NCBI GenBank assembly: GCA_947588825.1
Contig: CANPZU010000016.1
Coordinates: 1-53,116, forward strand
Reading direction: 5' to 3'
DNA from: an uncultured Clostridia bacterium
Lineage (GTDB): Bacteria; Bacillota; Clostridia; Oscillospirales; CAG-272
Length of the DNA stretch: 53,116 nucleotides
Shown here: one piece after another, positions 19,107 to 27,428 of the stretch
Layout: each line of letters opens with the position of its first letter
Numbering within the stretch: position 1 is the stretch's first letter
Position numbers and translations under genes: made by a program
The notes under the pieces: model-generated
The model's input: the letters and a program-made list of their open reading frames with translations, nothing else
Told to the model about the DNA's origin: nothing
Databases searched by the model: none

Positions 19107-20903
19107 TCAGCCCAGCTTTTCAAAATCCGCGGCGCCGTGCTTGCACAACGGGCAGACAAAATCGTCGGGAAGCGTTTCTCCCTCGTATTCATATCCGCAG
19201 ACCTTGCAGACATAGCCCTTCTTTTTGTCTGAGCTCGGTTTGGGCTTGACGTTTGATTGGTAGTAGGAATAGCTCATTGTTTCCTTGTCGCCGATCACCC
19301 TTGATTCGCTCACCGTGCAGATGAACATCCCGTGGGTGCCGAGGTCGACATAGCTCTCGACTTTAAGAGAAATCATCGCGTTCACATATCGGTTGAGAAA
19401 GACCAAACCGTTTTCCGAGCGGTTTACCGTATAGTCGGCAAATTTATCGATGTTTCTTCCGCTGCAAAAGCCGAAATCGGAGAACACCTTAAACGGAGCG
19501 TCTATCGATATGCAGTTAAGATTCATTATACCGGTCTGCTTTATAATGTGATGAGAATAGTTGTCCTTATTTATTGTGACGGCGATCTTACATGGGGAGC
19601 TTGTAAGTTGCGAGACGGTGTTGACTATAAGTCCGTTGTCTCGCTTTCCGTCGTTTGAGGTTACTATATAAAGCCCGTAACCTATCTTAAAGAGAGCAGC
19701 CGGATCGTTCTTGTTTGCCGTTTCGGCGTCCGATGCGATATATTCCTTGCAAAGCTCATCCGAAAGCGCTTCTATCTGCGCCTTGCTATCGTCGCTTAAC
19801 GCGGAGCGCAGCGTGACGGTAGCTTGGGTAAAGGTTATGTTCTTGGATGCGGCGAATTCCTCTTTTATTACTTTTGCCGCCATAGGAGCCCAGCTTCCGT
19901 TTTCGATTATTCCAATCGTGCGGTTTTTATATCCTCTTTCTGTCAAAGCTTCGATAAATGTGCGCATAAAAGGGAATACGTCGGCATTGTATGTCGTGGT
20001 GGCAAGCACGAGTTTACCGTAACGAAAGGCGTCCTCGACAGCTTCCGCCATGTCCGAACGGGCAAGATCGGTGACGACGACCTTTGGACAGCCCTTTGCT
20101 TTCAGCTTGTCTGCAAGGAGCATCACGGCTTTTTCGGTGTTCTTATATACCGAGGTGTAGGCTATAAATATACCGTCCGATTCGATACCGTATGATGACC
20201 ATATGTCGTAAAGATTGATGTAGTAACTCAGATTTTCGGTAAGAACGGGTCCGTGAAGCGGACAGATGACGTTTATATCAAGGGCGGAGGCTTTTTTCAG
20301 CAGACTTTGCACTTGAGCGCCGTATTTTCCGACGATACCGAAATAATAGCGCCGCGCCTCGCACGCCCAGTCGTCGTTTTCTCTATCAAGCGCACCGAAT
20401 TTGCCAAAACCGTCGGCGGAAAAAAGCACTTTGTCATGGCTGTCATATGTGACCATGACCTCCGGCCAGTGAACCATGGGTGCAAATACGAATGTGAGCT
20501 TGTGCTCGCCGAGATCAAGCGTATTTCCGTCGGTGACAACAAGTCGGTTTTCAGGGAGCTTTCCAAAGAAATTTTGCATCATTGTAAAGGTTTTCGAGTT
20601 GCCCACCACCGTGATATCGGGATATGTTTTCAAAAGGTTTACGATATTTGCGGAGTGGTCCGGCTCCATATGCTGAACTATAAGATAATCGGGAGACGTT
20701 GAGCCGAGTACCTCGGTTATATTGTCCAGCCATTCATGCAAAAAGCGGGCATCGACGGTGTCCATTATCGCGCATTTTTTATCCTTAATTATGTAAGAGT
20801 TATAAGCCATTCCCTCGGGAACGGTATACTGTCCTTCAAAAAGGTCGATATCGTGGTCGTTTACGCCGACATAATAAATACTTTCTGTTATTTTTTTGTT
20901 CAT
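19107..20903 (-). CDS. Flavodiiron protein fused to flavin reductase and rubredoxin domains
   Basis: This 598-residue enzyme is predicted to reduce O2 (or NO) in the cytoplasm. Residues 1-245 form the metallo-beta-lactamase-like diiron domain with H78-x-E80-x-D82-H83, plus VHWPE, SADGFG and CPLHGPV ligands. A flavodoxin domain follows (about 250-400), then a flavin-reductase-like split barrel (about 405-530), and a C-terminal rubredoxin (CKVCGY...CPLC, about 548-598). Having electron carriers fused should let one polypeptide move electrons from a reduced nicotinamide nucleotide or another donor to the diiron site. GGAGGAAAAG precedes the ATG. Confidence 0.93.
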   Translation of the reverse strand: MNKKITESIYYVGVNDHDIDLFEGQYTVPEGMAYNSYIIKDKKCAIMDTVDARFLHEWLDNITEVLGSTSPDYLIVQHMEPDHSANIVNLLKTYPDITVVGNSKTFTMMQNFFGKLPENRLVVTDGNTLDLGEHKLTFVFAPMVHWPEVMVTYDSHDKVLFSADGFGKFGALDRENDDWACEARRYYFGIVGKYGAQVQSLLKKASALDINVICPLHGPVLTENLSYYINLYDIWSSYGIESDGIFIAYTSVYKNTEKAVMLLADKLKAKGCPKVVVTDLARSDMAEAVEDAFRYGKLVLATTTYNADVFPFMRTFIEALTERGYKNRTIGIIENGSWAPMAAKVIKEEFAASKNITFTQATVTLRSALSDDSKAQIEALSDELCKEYIASDAETANKNDPAALFKIGYGLYIVTSNDGKRDNGLIVNTVSQLTSSPCKIAVTINKDNYSHHIIKQTGIMNLNCISIDAPFKVFSDFGFCSGRNIDKFADYTVNRSENGLVFLNRYVNAMISLKVESYVDLGTHGMFICTVSESRVIGDKETMSYSYYQSNVKPKPSSDKKKGYVCKVCGYEYEGETLPDDFVCPLCKHGAADFEKLG

Positions 20904-20960
20904 TTACTTTTCCTCCGATAAATATGTAAAGCTTTTATGTGTATTCCGCCATATAAATAT

Positions 20961-20989
20961 ATTATAATACAGCTTGCAAAAATTTTCAA
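20961..20989 (-). promoter_or_regulatory. Promoter of the flavodiiron gene
   Basis: On the minus strand TTGAAA (20989-20984), 17 bases, TATAAT (20966-20961). Confidence 0.7.
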
Positions 20990-21005
20990 TATATCAACTG
21001 TAAAA

Positions 21006-21695
21006 TCAGTTTTCTTTTTCCTGTCTTCGCCTTATCCTTATCCAGTTTACAAGGCCGTAAGAGTCGTTTGCGAGAAACATGACAAAGCATGTCGCCATCG
21101 GAAGATAGGATATGTCATAAAAAGAAGCGAACATCCAAAGCGCTATCAGCACCAGGTCGTTTGCAGCGTATGCCAGCGCATAGTATGGGCTGCGCAGCAG
21201 TGCAAGCGAGGAGGCAAGAAAGCTGGTGGCAATAGACAGTGTGCTTACAAACAGATTTGCATTGTCCAGCGCGCGAAGGATAAAATAAAATACAAAAGTG
21301 ACCGCGGCAGTGAGAAAAAACAGCAGCAGCGTCACGCGAGGTTTAAGGCGGCTCACCAATACTTCTTTTGTCTTTTTATAGGGGTGTCTTATCCAGGAAA
21401 TTACCGAAAAAAGAGCGATCGGGGTCATGCAAAGATAGGTTATCATTTCGCCGTAATAGCGCATAAAAAAAGAGATCGCGCCGTAAAAAAGTGCGAAAAT
21501 CACCGTCAGTATCTGTCCGAATACAAGACCTTTGGAGACAAAAATAAGGGCTGTGACTCCAATAAGGGAAGCAAGCAGCGTCATATAATCTTTTAAGTCC
21601 GGCAGCAAAAACGCCGCCGTTACGGCGGATACTGAGAGCAGCCATAGAAAAAGCTCAAATCGGCTCAGTTCGGAAAACGGGTTTTTTATTTTCAT
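21006..21695 (-). CDS. pnuC: PnuC-family nicotinamide mononucleoside transporter
   Basis: The 229-residue protein has about seven membrane helices and the family pattern SPYYALAYAANDLVLIALW followed by ANDSYGLVNWIRI. PnuC proteins facilitate uptake of nicotinamide riboside or a related vitamin for NAD synthesis. No clear Shine-Dalgarno is seen before the ATG, which is unusual for this window. It lies upstream of the flavodiiron gene on the same strand, but that gene has its own promoter. Confidence 0.9.
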   Translation of the reverse strand: MKIKNPFSELSRFELFLWLLSVSAVTAAFLLPDLKDYMTLLASLIGVTALIFVSKGLVFGQILTVIFALFYGAISFFMRYYGEMITYLCMTPIALFSVISWIRHPYKKTKEVLVSRLKPRVTLLLFFLTAAVTFVFYFILRALDNANLFVSTLSIATSFLASSLALLRSPYYALAYAANDLVLIALWMFASFYDISYLPMATCFVMFLANDSYGLVNWIRIRRRQEKEN

Positions 21696-21759
21696 AAGAT
21701 ATATAAAACATTTGAGGGGCGTTTATCATGCGTTTTTGCAGTTACATTTATTTGTGATT

Positions 21760-21788
21760 ATTGTATCACATCTTATTATGTTTGTACA
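21760..21788 (-). promoter_or_regulatory. Possible promoter of pnuC
   Basis: On the minus strand TGTACA (21788-21783), 17 bases, TACAAT (21765-21760); the -35 is weak. The untranslated leader would be about 55 bases. Confidence 0.45.
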
Positions 21789-21800
21789 TACCCTTTTTAT

Positions 21801-21839
21801 AAAAATTACGGATCTCCGAATATTTTGGGAGATCCGTAA
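21801..21839 (-). terminator. Strong minus-strand terminator with no gene upstream
   Basis: TTACGGATCTCC (21806-21817) and GGAGATCCGTAA (21828-21839) form a perfect 12-bp stem; on the minus strand it is followed by TTTTTATAAAA. No minus-strand coding gene lies within 1.2 kb upstream of it. Confidence 0.7.
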
Positions 21840-22045
21840 CGGATATGGCAAGATTACATCAAGGTATACGCGAAGCAGGCGCTTTTTGAAAGCTGCCCTT
21901 GCGGCTTAATAACTTTACTTATCTGCATGTCGACTCTGCATTACTTACTGTTTTTTATACGTCACGATCGCTTTGAATTTTGTTTTATGACGATCAGATT
22001 AGAACAGTCCTTCGTTTTCATAAAACCGAACGCTATGTTCGGTTC
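21806..22045 (-). ncRNA. Candidate small RNA ending at the orphan terminator
   Basis: The minus strand between a possible -10 (TAAAAT near 22055) and the orphan terminator has no coding frame. It contains a perfect hairpin AACCGAAC/GTTCGGTT (22024-22044) at its 5' end and a partial hairpin around 21880-21905. The layout suits a non-coding RNA of roughly 240 bases. It does not match a family I can name, and the promoter is weak evidence. Confidence 0.25.
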
Positions 22046-22165
22046 ACTACATTTTATGTGTGAGCAAGGAAAGTGACACAAAAAAATACAATTTTTCGTA
22101 TTTACTTCTATTATGTGAAAGTTTGCCGCATACAAATGCCTTAAGCGGTTTTAAAATATCGGCCA

Positions 22166-22190
22166 TTCTGTCAAAAAACTATTGACAGAA
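22166..22190. promoter_or_regulatory. Inverted repeat overlapping the DUF1292 promoter
   Basis: TTCTGTCAA (22166-22174) and TTGACAGAA (22182-22190) are perfect 9-bp arms separated by 7 bases. The right arm contains the -35 hexamer, so this is a candidate operator. Confidence 0.55.
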
Positions 22191-22210
22191 TGAAAAAATA
22201 AGTATAAAAT
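22182..22210 (+). promoter_or_regulatory. Promoter of the DUF1292 gene
   Basis: TTGACA (22182-22187), 17 bases, TAAAAT (22205-22210); start expected near 22217. Confidence 0.75.
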
Positions 22211-22251
22211 AAGAGTGCGGTAAATATAATAAAAGTACGGAGGAAATACCG

Positions 22252-22575
22252 ATGGCAGAGGAAGAGATTTTGCAAAACGGCGAAGAAGAGGACGCCGAGG
22301 ATGTTGAAATTTACACGCTGGTCGATGAAAACGGCGTTGAATGTCAGTTTGAATGCATCGCAAGATATGACGAAGGAGACAATGCGTATTTTGCAATGCT
22401 GCCCATAGATGAGAATGAATCGGACGAATATGTTATTTTAAAGCTTGAAACAGATGAGAACGGAGAGCAGTCCCTTGTTTCGGTAGACGACGACGCGGAG
22501 TTCGACAAGATATCGGATATATTTGACGATATGCTGTTCAGCGAGGTCGATTACGACGAAGAGGAAGATAAGTAA
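22252..22575 (+). CDS. DUF1292 family protein
   Basis: This 107-residue, very acidic protein has the DUF1292 pattern: an acidic N-terminal lead, IYTLVDENGVECQFECI, then YFAMLPI, VILKLETDENGEQ, and a C-terminal DDMLFSEVDYDEE. The function of this Bacillota family is unknown; it is often near ruvX/alaS-type genes, which are not in this window. GGAGGAAATACC is upstream of the ATG. It stands alone under its own promoter. Confidence 0.9.
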   Translation: MAEEEILQNGEEEDAEDVEIYTLVDENGVECQFECIARYDEGDNAYFAMLPIDENESDEYVILKLETDENGEQSLVSVDDDAEFDKISDIFDDMLFSEVDYDEEEDK

Positions 22576-22579
22576 AAGT

Positions 22580-22707
22580 AACCCTGCATTGAAGATAACG
22601 GGGGCAACACTTGCATTGAAGAAATAGGCGGGTGACACCTTATATTGAAGAAATGGGCGGGCGACACCTTACATTGAGAAGAATGGTGAGCGGGCAACCC
22701 TTTACAT
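22580..22707. repeat. Degenerate ~29-bp tandem repeat
   Basis: Units begin at 22580, 22606, 22635 and 22664, with a partial fifth at 22696. Each reads roughly A-A/C-AC-CTTRCATTGAAG followed by an AAT-GGGCGGGC-type end. Lengths are 26, 29, 29, 32 and 12 bases. The units are contiguous, without spacers. Confidence 0.75.
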
Positions 22708-22945
22708 CTGATACTTTCCTGCTTTGTTCGTGATAGTTATCGACAATAAACCTACACAATATAATCGGAGCCCTGAATACTCCGAGGGTGTTGATGCAGA
22801 CCTCCCCGACATGTTCGGGACGTTGGGAGCACTGGGAGCCTTCGGGAGGGCACCGCCCTGGCTATACGCAGGGTTATATTTCATAACTACACGGCAAAAG
22901 CGGGTTTACGGTCTGCAAAAACAAAACAGACGTGTTAAAATAAAA
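22708..22945. other. Structured intergenic stretch of unknown nature
   Basis: It includes a GC-rich patch (22765-22875) with several short inverted repeats, for example CCCGA/TCGGG (22805-22819) and repeated GGGAGCACTGGGAGCC-type direct motifs. A minus-strand open frame of 60 codons (22884-22702) is Pro/Ser-rich and has no ribosome site. I see no supported gene. Confidence 0.4.
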
Positions 22946-22981
22946 GAGAGAGGCAGCTTGAAAATCGCCTCTCTTCTTTTT
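22946..22981. terminator. Bidirectional terminator near acpP
   Basis: AGAGAGGC (22947-22954) pairs with GCCTCTCT (22967-22974), with TCTTTTT on plus and TTTTATTTTA on minus. The minus direction would end the acpP transcript. Confidence 0.75.
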
Positions 22982-23057
22982 GTGATGCAAGCGCGTTTTA
23001 TGGTTTTGTAAGGGTAAGCATAAAACGGGGTTAAAATTTGTCCTTACGGATTTTCTC

Positions 23058-23291
23058 TTATATGTGCTTTTTAATATAATTTGCAACGTCATTCACCTGA
23101 CGCATATTTATGATTTCGGAATCGGGGATATATATGCCGTAAAGGTCCTCGATTTGCTCCAAAAGCTCGACAATATCGAGCGAATCGGCGTGCAATTCCT
23201 CTACTATAAGCGTCGAGGGCTGTATGTATTCGGCCGGCACGCCGAGCAGCCTTGAGGCCATATCCGCAAGGGCGGAGATTATATCATCCAT
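23058..23291 (-). CDS. acpP: Acyl carrier protein
   Basis: The 77-residue, acidic, four-helix protein has the phosphopantetheine attachment serine in ADSLDIVEL (about residue 37). It follows the ABC exporter pair by only 20 bases on the same strand, apart from any visible fatty-acid synthesis genes. It may serve general lipid synthesis or a specialised acyl or peptidyl product linked to the exporter; the sequence does not decide. The stop is followed by a terminator. Confidence 0.9.
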   Translation of the reverse strand: MDDIISALADMASRLLGVPAEYIQPSTLIVEELHADSLDIVELLEQIEDLYGIYIPDSEIINMRQVNDVANYIKKHI

Positions 23292-23311
23292 AAATTATAT
23301 ATCCTTTGCTG

Positions 23312-25084
23312 TCAGGTAACTTCAAACTGTGAATTATACAGAGAACGGTAAAAGCCGTTTTCCATTTGCATTAACTCGTCGTGACTGCCCGATTCTATAA
23401 TCACTCCGTTTTGCATGACGAGAATGATATCCGCCGAGCGTACCGTCGAAAGACGGTGCGCCACTATAAAGCAGGTCTTGCCCTCCATTATTTTTTTCAT
23501 AGAGTCCTGAAGATGTTTTTCAGTGCCCGAGTCAACGTTGGAGGTGGCCTCGTCTAAAATCAGGATGGGGTTGTTCAGCAGCAGCGCGCGCGCATTGGCA
23601 AGCAGCTGCTTTTGGCCTTTGGAAATGTTTACGCCGTTCTCGTCGATTACCGTGTCGTACCCCTCGGGCAGGCTGATTATGTAGTTGTGCATACCCACGA
23701 TCTTTGCGACGTTTTCTATTTCCTCGCGGCTTACCTCCCGCTCGCATCCGTACGAGATGTTTTCAGCTATAGTGCCGCCGAAAAGCCATGTGTCCTGAAG
23801 CACCATTGTGAATTTGGAACGCACATTGGTTAAAGGAGCGTTTCTTGTGTTCTTGCCGTCAATCAGTATCACGCCGCTGTCAGGATCGTAAAAACGCATA
23901 AGAAGATTTATGATAGTCGTTTTTCCGCTCCCGGTCGGACCGACAAGCGCGACGGTACCCGAAGCGGGAATTCGTACGGTTATATCTTTTAGCACCTGTA
24001 TTTCCGGAGTGTAGCCAAAGTTCACATGTTCGACGCTTATATCGCTGCAAAATTCGCCTATTTCACATTTTCCTTCAGAGGAAAGATCCTCGGTTTTCTC
24101 GTCAAGAAGTCTGAAAATCCTTTCGGCGGCGGAGGTGGCGGACTGTATCTCACTTATGATGTTAGCGGTTTCGTTTATAGGGCCGGAGAACTTTCTCGAA
24201 TACAGTATAAAAGAAGAAAGTTTTCCGATGGTTACCTTTCCGCTTAGAAAGAGTATGGCTCCGAACATGCTGATAAGTGAAAGAGAAAGGTTGTTTATAA
24301 AGTTTACCGACGGGCCGACGACGCTTCCGTGATAGTCAGCCTTGTAATATGCCTCGATCGCTTTGTTGTTGTGCGCGTCAAAACGGGCGATCATCTGCTC
24401 TTCCTTGCCGTAAGCGCGGATGGTTTTTTGACCCGAGAGCATTTCCTCGGCGTATCCGTTCAGTCGGTCGAGCTCAGCCGAGCGTGCTTTGAAAAGAGGC
24501 TTCACCTTTTTGACCCGGTACTTTGTGAAAAATACAAGAGCGGGGACGGTTACAGCAAATATAAGGGTGAGTATCGGCGCGTTTTTCAGCATCATAATCA
24601 GAGAACCTATAACGGTTATCACTCCCGCGCATATCTGCATTAAATCGTTTGAAAGCGAGGCGTTTACCGTGTCGATGTCGTATGACAGACGGCTTATTAT
24701 GTCTCCGGTTTGATTTTTGTCAAAATAACCGACCGGAAGATCGCTCAGGTGATTGAACACCTGTTTTCTCATGCGGTAGACCACCTTGCGGCTTAGATTT
24801 ATCATAACTATCGCAAGGATATAGCTGAGCAGTGCGGAAAGAGCATAAAAGACGATCATCAGACCGGCGTAAAAATATACGGTGTCAAAATCCACTTTTC
24901 CCTTACCGGCGATGGCGTCTATAGCCATACCCGAAAGCTCCGGGGCGACAAGTGCGAGAAAATTGGAAACAACGGTGAGAAACGCGGCAAGAAGAAGCAG
25001 TTTTTTATACTCAAGCAAATATTTCAAAACCCTGATTATAACCGCGCTTTTTTTCATCCGGCTTTTTTCGGTAGTGTTATTCAA
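23312..25084 (-). CDS. ABC exporter half-transporter with intact catalytic site
   Basis: This is about 590 residues of type IV exporter fold: six membrane helices (first about 310 residues), then an ATPase with Walker A GPTGSGKTT, signature SKGQ, Walker B LILDEATSNVD with catalytic Glu, and switch His in VAHRLST. Start choice: TTG at 25084 has GGGAGG 8 bases upstream and overlaps the stop of the partner gene (TTGAATAA), so they are coupled; ATG at 25057 is a weaker alternative. With its degenerate partner it should form a heterodimeric multidrug, lipid or peptide exporter. Confidence 0.9.
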   Translation of the reverse strand: MNNTTEKSRMKKSAVIIRVLKYLLEYKKLLLLAAFLTVVSNFLALVAPELSGMAIDAIAGKGKVDFDTVYFYAGLMIVFYALSALLSYILAIVMINLSRKVVYRMRKQVFNHLSDLPVGYFDKNQTGDIISRLSYDIDTVNASLSNDLMQICAGVITVIGSLIMMLKNAPILTLIFAVTVPALVFFTKYRVKKVKPLFKARSAELDRLNGYAEEMLSGQKTIRAYGKEEQMIARFDAHNNKAIEAYYKADYHGSVVGPSVNFINNLSLSLISMFGAILFLSGKVTIGKLSSFILYSRKFSGPINETANIISEIQSATSAAERIFRLLDEKTEDLSSEGKCEIGEFCSDISVEHVNFGYTPEIQVLKDITVRIPASGTVALVGPTGSGKTTIINLLMRFYDPDSGVILIDGKNTRNAPLTNVRSKFTMVLQDTWLFGGTIAENISYGCEREVSREEIENVAKIVGMHNYIISLPEGYDTVIDENGVNISKGQKQLLANARALLLNNPILILDEATSNVDSGTEKHLQDSMKKIMEGKTCFIVAHRLSTVRSADIILVMQNGVIIESGSHDELMQMENGFYRSLYNSQFEVT

Positions 25085-26837
25085 GTGCGTACCCTCCCAT
25101 CTGTGAGATCGAGGTCTCGCGGTATTTGTCGCAGCTTTCAAGCAGTTCGCTGTGAGTGCCGGCCCCGATTATTTTTCCTTCATCAAGCATGATAATAAGG
25201 TCGGCGTGCATTATTGAGCTTACTCTTTGAGCGATTATTATCTTTGTGACCTTCGAAAATTTCTCCGCGATTACCTTGCGAAGTTTGGCGTCCGTCTTGT
25301 AGTCAAGGGCGGAGGAACTGTCATCCAGCACGAGTATCTCAGGATTTCCGGCAAGGGCGCGAGCGATAAGCAGACGCTGCTTTTGTCCGCCGCTTATGTT
25401 GGCCCCCTTGATGTCAAGCATGTGCAGGGCCTTGTCCTCGTATTTACTGACAAAATCCATTGCCTGCGCGTTGCAAAGCGCTTCGTTTATCTCGTCGTCA
25501 CTGAGATTTCTGCAAAAGCTTACGTTTTCCTTTATAGAATCGGCAAAGAGAAAGTCGTTTTGAAAGACCACTCCGAATTTTGCGCAGAGGTTTTTTGTTG
25601 GGATCTCGCGTATGTTTCGCCCGTCAAGGCATATGTCGCCTTGCTCGGTGTCATACGTTCTCATAAGCAGAGAAATTATAGTGCTTTTTCCGCTTCCCGT
25701 CGAGCCGATTATTCCAAGCGTCTGACCGTGCTTTAGTGCAAAGCTTATATTTGAAAGCACTCTTGTTCTTCCATATGAAAAGGAGACGTTTTTGAATTCA
25801 ACATGGTAGAGCGATTCTTCGCTCCTTTGCGCCTTCGGCACCATCGCGTCCTTTTCCTTTTCTTTTTCTTTTTCATCTTCTTTGACAAAGAGCTCGGATT
25901 CTGAGGTTATGACCTTTTCTATTCGATTCATGCCCGCGCTTCCTTTGGAGATCATAGTAAACATTCTAGAAACGCTGAGCATGGCGTTTGAAATTATCGT
26001 AAAATACGACATAAAGGCAATTATTTTACCCGTTCCGCTTATACCCGAGTAAACAAGGTGAGCTCCCACCACGATGACCGCGGCAAGTCCTGCGTTAAGG
26101 AAAAAGGTTATAAGCGGGTTTGTGGCGGCCATTGTGGCGCCCGCTTTCTTTTCGTTTTCGATTGCCAGCTTGTTTACCTTATCGAAACGCTCCTTTTCAT
26201 ATTCGCTTTTCCTCAGCGCCTTGATTATTCTTATTCCCGAGGCGTTTTCTCTGACAACGGCGGTCAGGCTGTCAATAGACTGTTGGAGCTTTGTGTAAAG
26301 GGGAATACCTTTTTTTGAAAAGTAGTAAATTGAAAAGGCTATAAAGGGCATCGTACAAAGCGTGACTAAAGAGAGCCGCGCGTCAAGCAAAAAGGTCACG
26401 GTGATACCGCCGATAAGCAGTATCGGCGCGCGTACTCCGAGGCGTTGTATCATGCCGAGCATCTGATGAACATAATAAGTGTCGCTTGTAAGACGCGACT
26501 CAAGAGAGGATATGGTGAACTCATCGATCTTTGCCGAATCAAGATATGATATTTTAGCGAAAAGATCGTGTCTTATATCTCTTGTGCAGTCTCCGGCTAC
26601 GCGGGAAGCCATTCGGTTAGCTAGTATGTTAAATACGACCGCGAACACGGAACATATTATCATTATAACGCCCCACACGATAATTTTTGTCATGTCCTGA
26701 AGCGGTATGACGTCGTCAATTATGTATGAAAGTATCCACGGCAGGAAAAGATCCATTATTGTGCCCGTGATTTTGACGGCGAAACCCATTATAATCTGAA
26801 AAATATGGGGTTTTATGTATCTGCTTATGATCCTCAA
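25077..26837 (-). CDS. ABC exporter half-transporter with degenerate catalytic site
   Basis: This 586-residue partner has six membrane helices, then an ATPase with Walker A GSTGSGKST, canonical signature SGGQKQ, Walker B LVLDDSSSALD (Asp instead of catalytic Glu), and Gln instead of His in the switch (IIAQRVSS). This is the classical noncatalytic side of heterodimeric exporters. A Lys/Glu run (EDEKEKEKEKD) links the two domains. The start is a TTG at 26837 with AAGGAA upstream. It is the first gene of the ABC-ABC-acpP operon. Confidence 0.9.
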   Translation of the reverse strand: MRIISRYIKPHIFQIIMGFAVKITGTIMDLFLPWILSYIIDDVIPLQDMTKIIVWGVIMIICSVFAVVFNILANRMASRVAGDCTRDIRHDLFAKISYLDSAKIDEFTISSLESRLTSDTYYVHQMLGMIQRLGVRAPILLIGGITVTFLLDARLSLVTLCTMPFIAFSIYYFSKKGIPLYTKLQQSIDSLTAVVRENASGIRIIKALRKSEYEKERFDKVNKLAIENEKKAGATMAATNPLITFFLNAGLAAVIVVGAHLVYSGISGTGKIIAFMSYFTIISNAMLSVSRMFTMISKGSAGMNRIEKVITSESELFVKEDEKEKEKEKDAMVPKAQRSEESLYHVEFKNVSFSYGRTRVLSNISFALKHGQTLGIIGSTGSGKSTIISLLMRTYDTEQGDICLDGRNIREIPTKNLCAKFGVVFQNDFLFADSIKENVSFCRNLSDDEINEALCNAQAMDFVSKYEDKALHMLDIKGANISGGQKQRLLIARALAGNPEILVLDDSSSALDYKTDAKLRKVIAEKFSKVTKIIIAQRVSSIMHADLIIMLDEGKIIGAGTHSELLESCDKYRETSISQMGGYALE

Positions 26838-26887
26838 TTTCTGCTTATATTCCTTACATTAAGTTAAATTTGATTTTATCCTTAAAA

Positions 26888-26916
26888 ATTATAAACCTAA
26901 AAAAGTAAAATGTCAA
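26888..26916 (-). promoter_or_regulatory. Sigma-A promoter of the ABC-acpP operon
   Basis: On the minus strand TTGACA (26916-26911), 17 bases, TATAAT (26893-26888): a perfect consensus. Confidence 0.85.
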
Positions 26917-26929
26917 GTTTAAAGCCTAA

Positions 26930-26970
26930 ATTCAAAATAAAAGTCGCCGAAAAACAAAGCTTTCGGCGGC
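26930..26970 (-). terminator. Terminator of the rpsF-ssb-rpsR operon
   Basis: Minus-strand stem CGCCGAAA/TTTCGGCG (26968-26945) followed by ACTTTTATTTTG. Confidence 0.8.
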
Positions 26971-26994
26971 AATTTTTATAAAAAATAAATATTA

Positions 26995-27351
26995 TCAGTC
27001 GCTGATGTAAGGAAGAAGAGCGACTGCGCGAGCTCTCTTAATGGCGACTGCGAGCTGACGCTGATGCATTGCACAGGTTCCCGTAACTCTTCTTGGGAGA
27101 ATTTTTGCGCGTTCAGACGTATACTTGCGAAGTCTTGCAGCTTCCTTGTAGTCTATCGTTTTGACCTTGTCGACACAGAACTGGCAAACTTTAGTTCTCT
27201 TGTGAGGATTCTGAGAACGGTAGGGTTTAGTTGGCGCTGCCGGGGTCGCGGGCGCGGTTGCAGCAGCCGGTGCGTCCGATTCAGAGACAGTCTCAGTCTC
27301 GGCGACCGGTTCCGATATTGCCTCTTGAGCAACTTCTTTTTCACTATCCAT
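26995..27351 (-). CDS. rpsR: 30S ribosomal protein S18 with N-terminal extension
   Basis: The 118-residue protein has its conserved S18 core in about the last 70 residues. The core includes a zinc-type CQFC pair and a CAMH pair, then the conserved [28 protein letters not shown] region. The first 45 residues are an acidic then Ala/Pro/Thr-rich extension absent from usual 75-90-residue S18. S18 pairs with S6 on the 30S platform. It is the last gene of the operon. Confidence 0.95.
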   Translation of the reverse strand: MDSEKEVAQEAISEPVAETETVSESDAPAAATAPATPAAPTKPYRSQNPHKRTKVCQFCVDKVKTIDYKEAARLRKYTSERAKILPRRVTGTCAMHQRQLAVAIKRARAVALLPYISD

Positions 27352-27428
27352 TAAAAATTATTCCTGCCTTTCGTTATTTCTTTCTCTCGATATCGGTAGA
27401 AGTTTAAGAATGGCTGTATAGCCGATGT

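Noticed and set aside
20937..21596. Plus-strand open frame of 219 codons
   Set aside because: Antisense to pnuC; very Lys/His/Arg-rich with no family pattern or ribosome site.
22580..22707. CRISPR array
   Set aside because: Units are contiguous and degenerate, there are no unique spacers and no cas genes.
22702..22884. 60-codon Pro/Ser-rich gene on the minus strand
   Set aside because: No ribosome site, no promoter, lies in a structured non-coding stretch; coding status cannot be supported.
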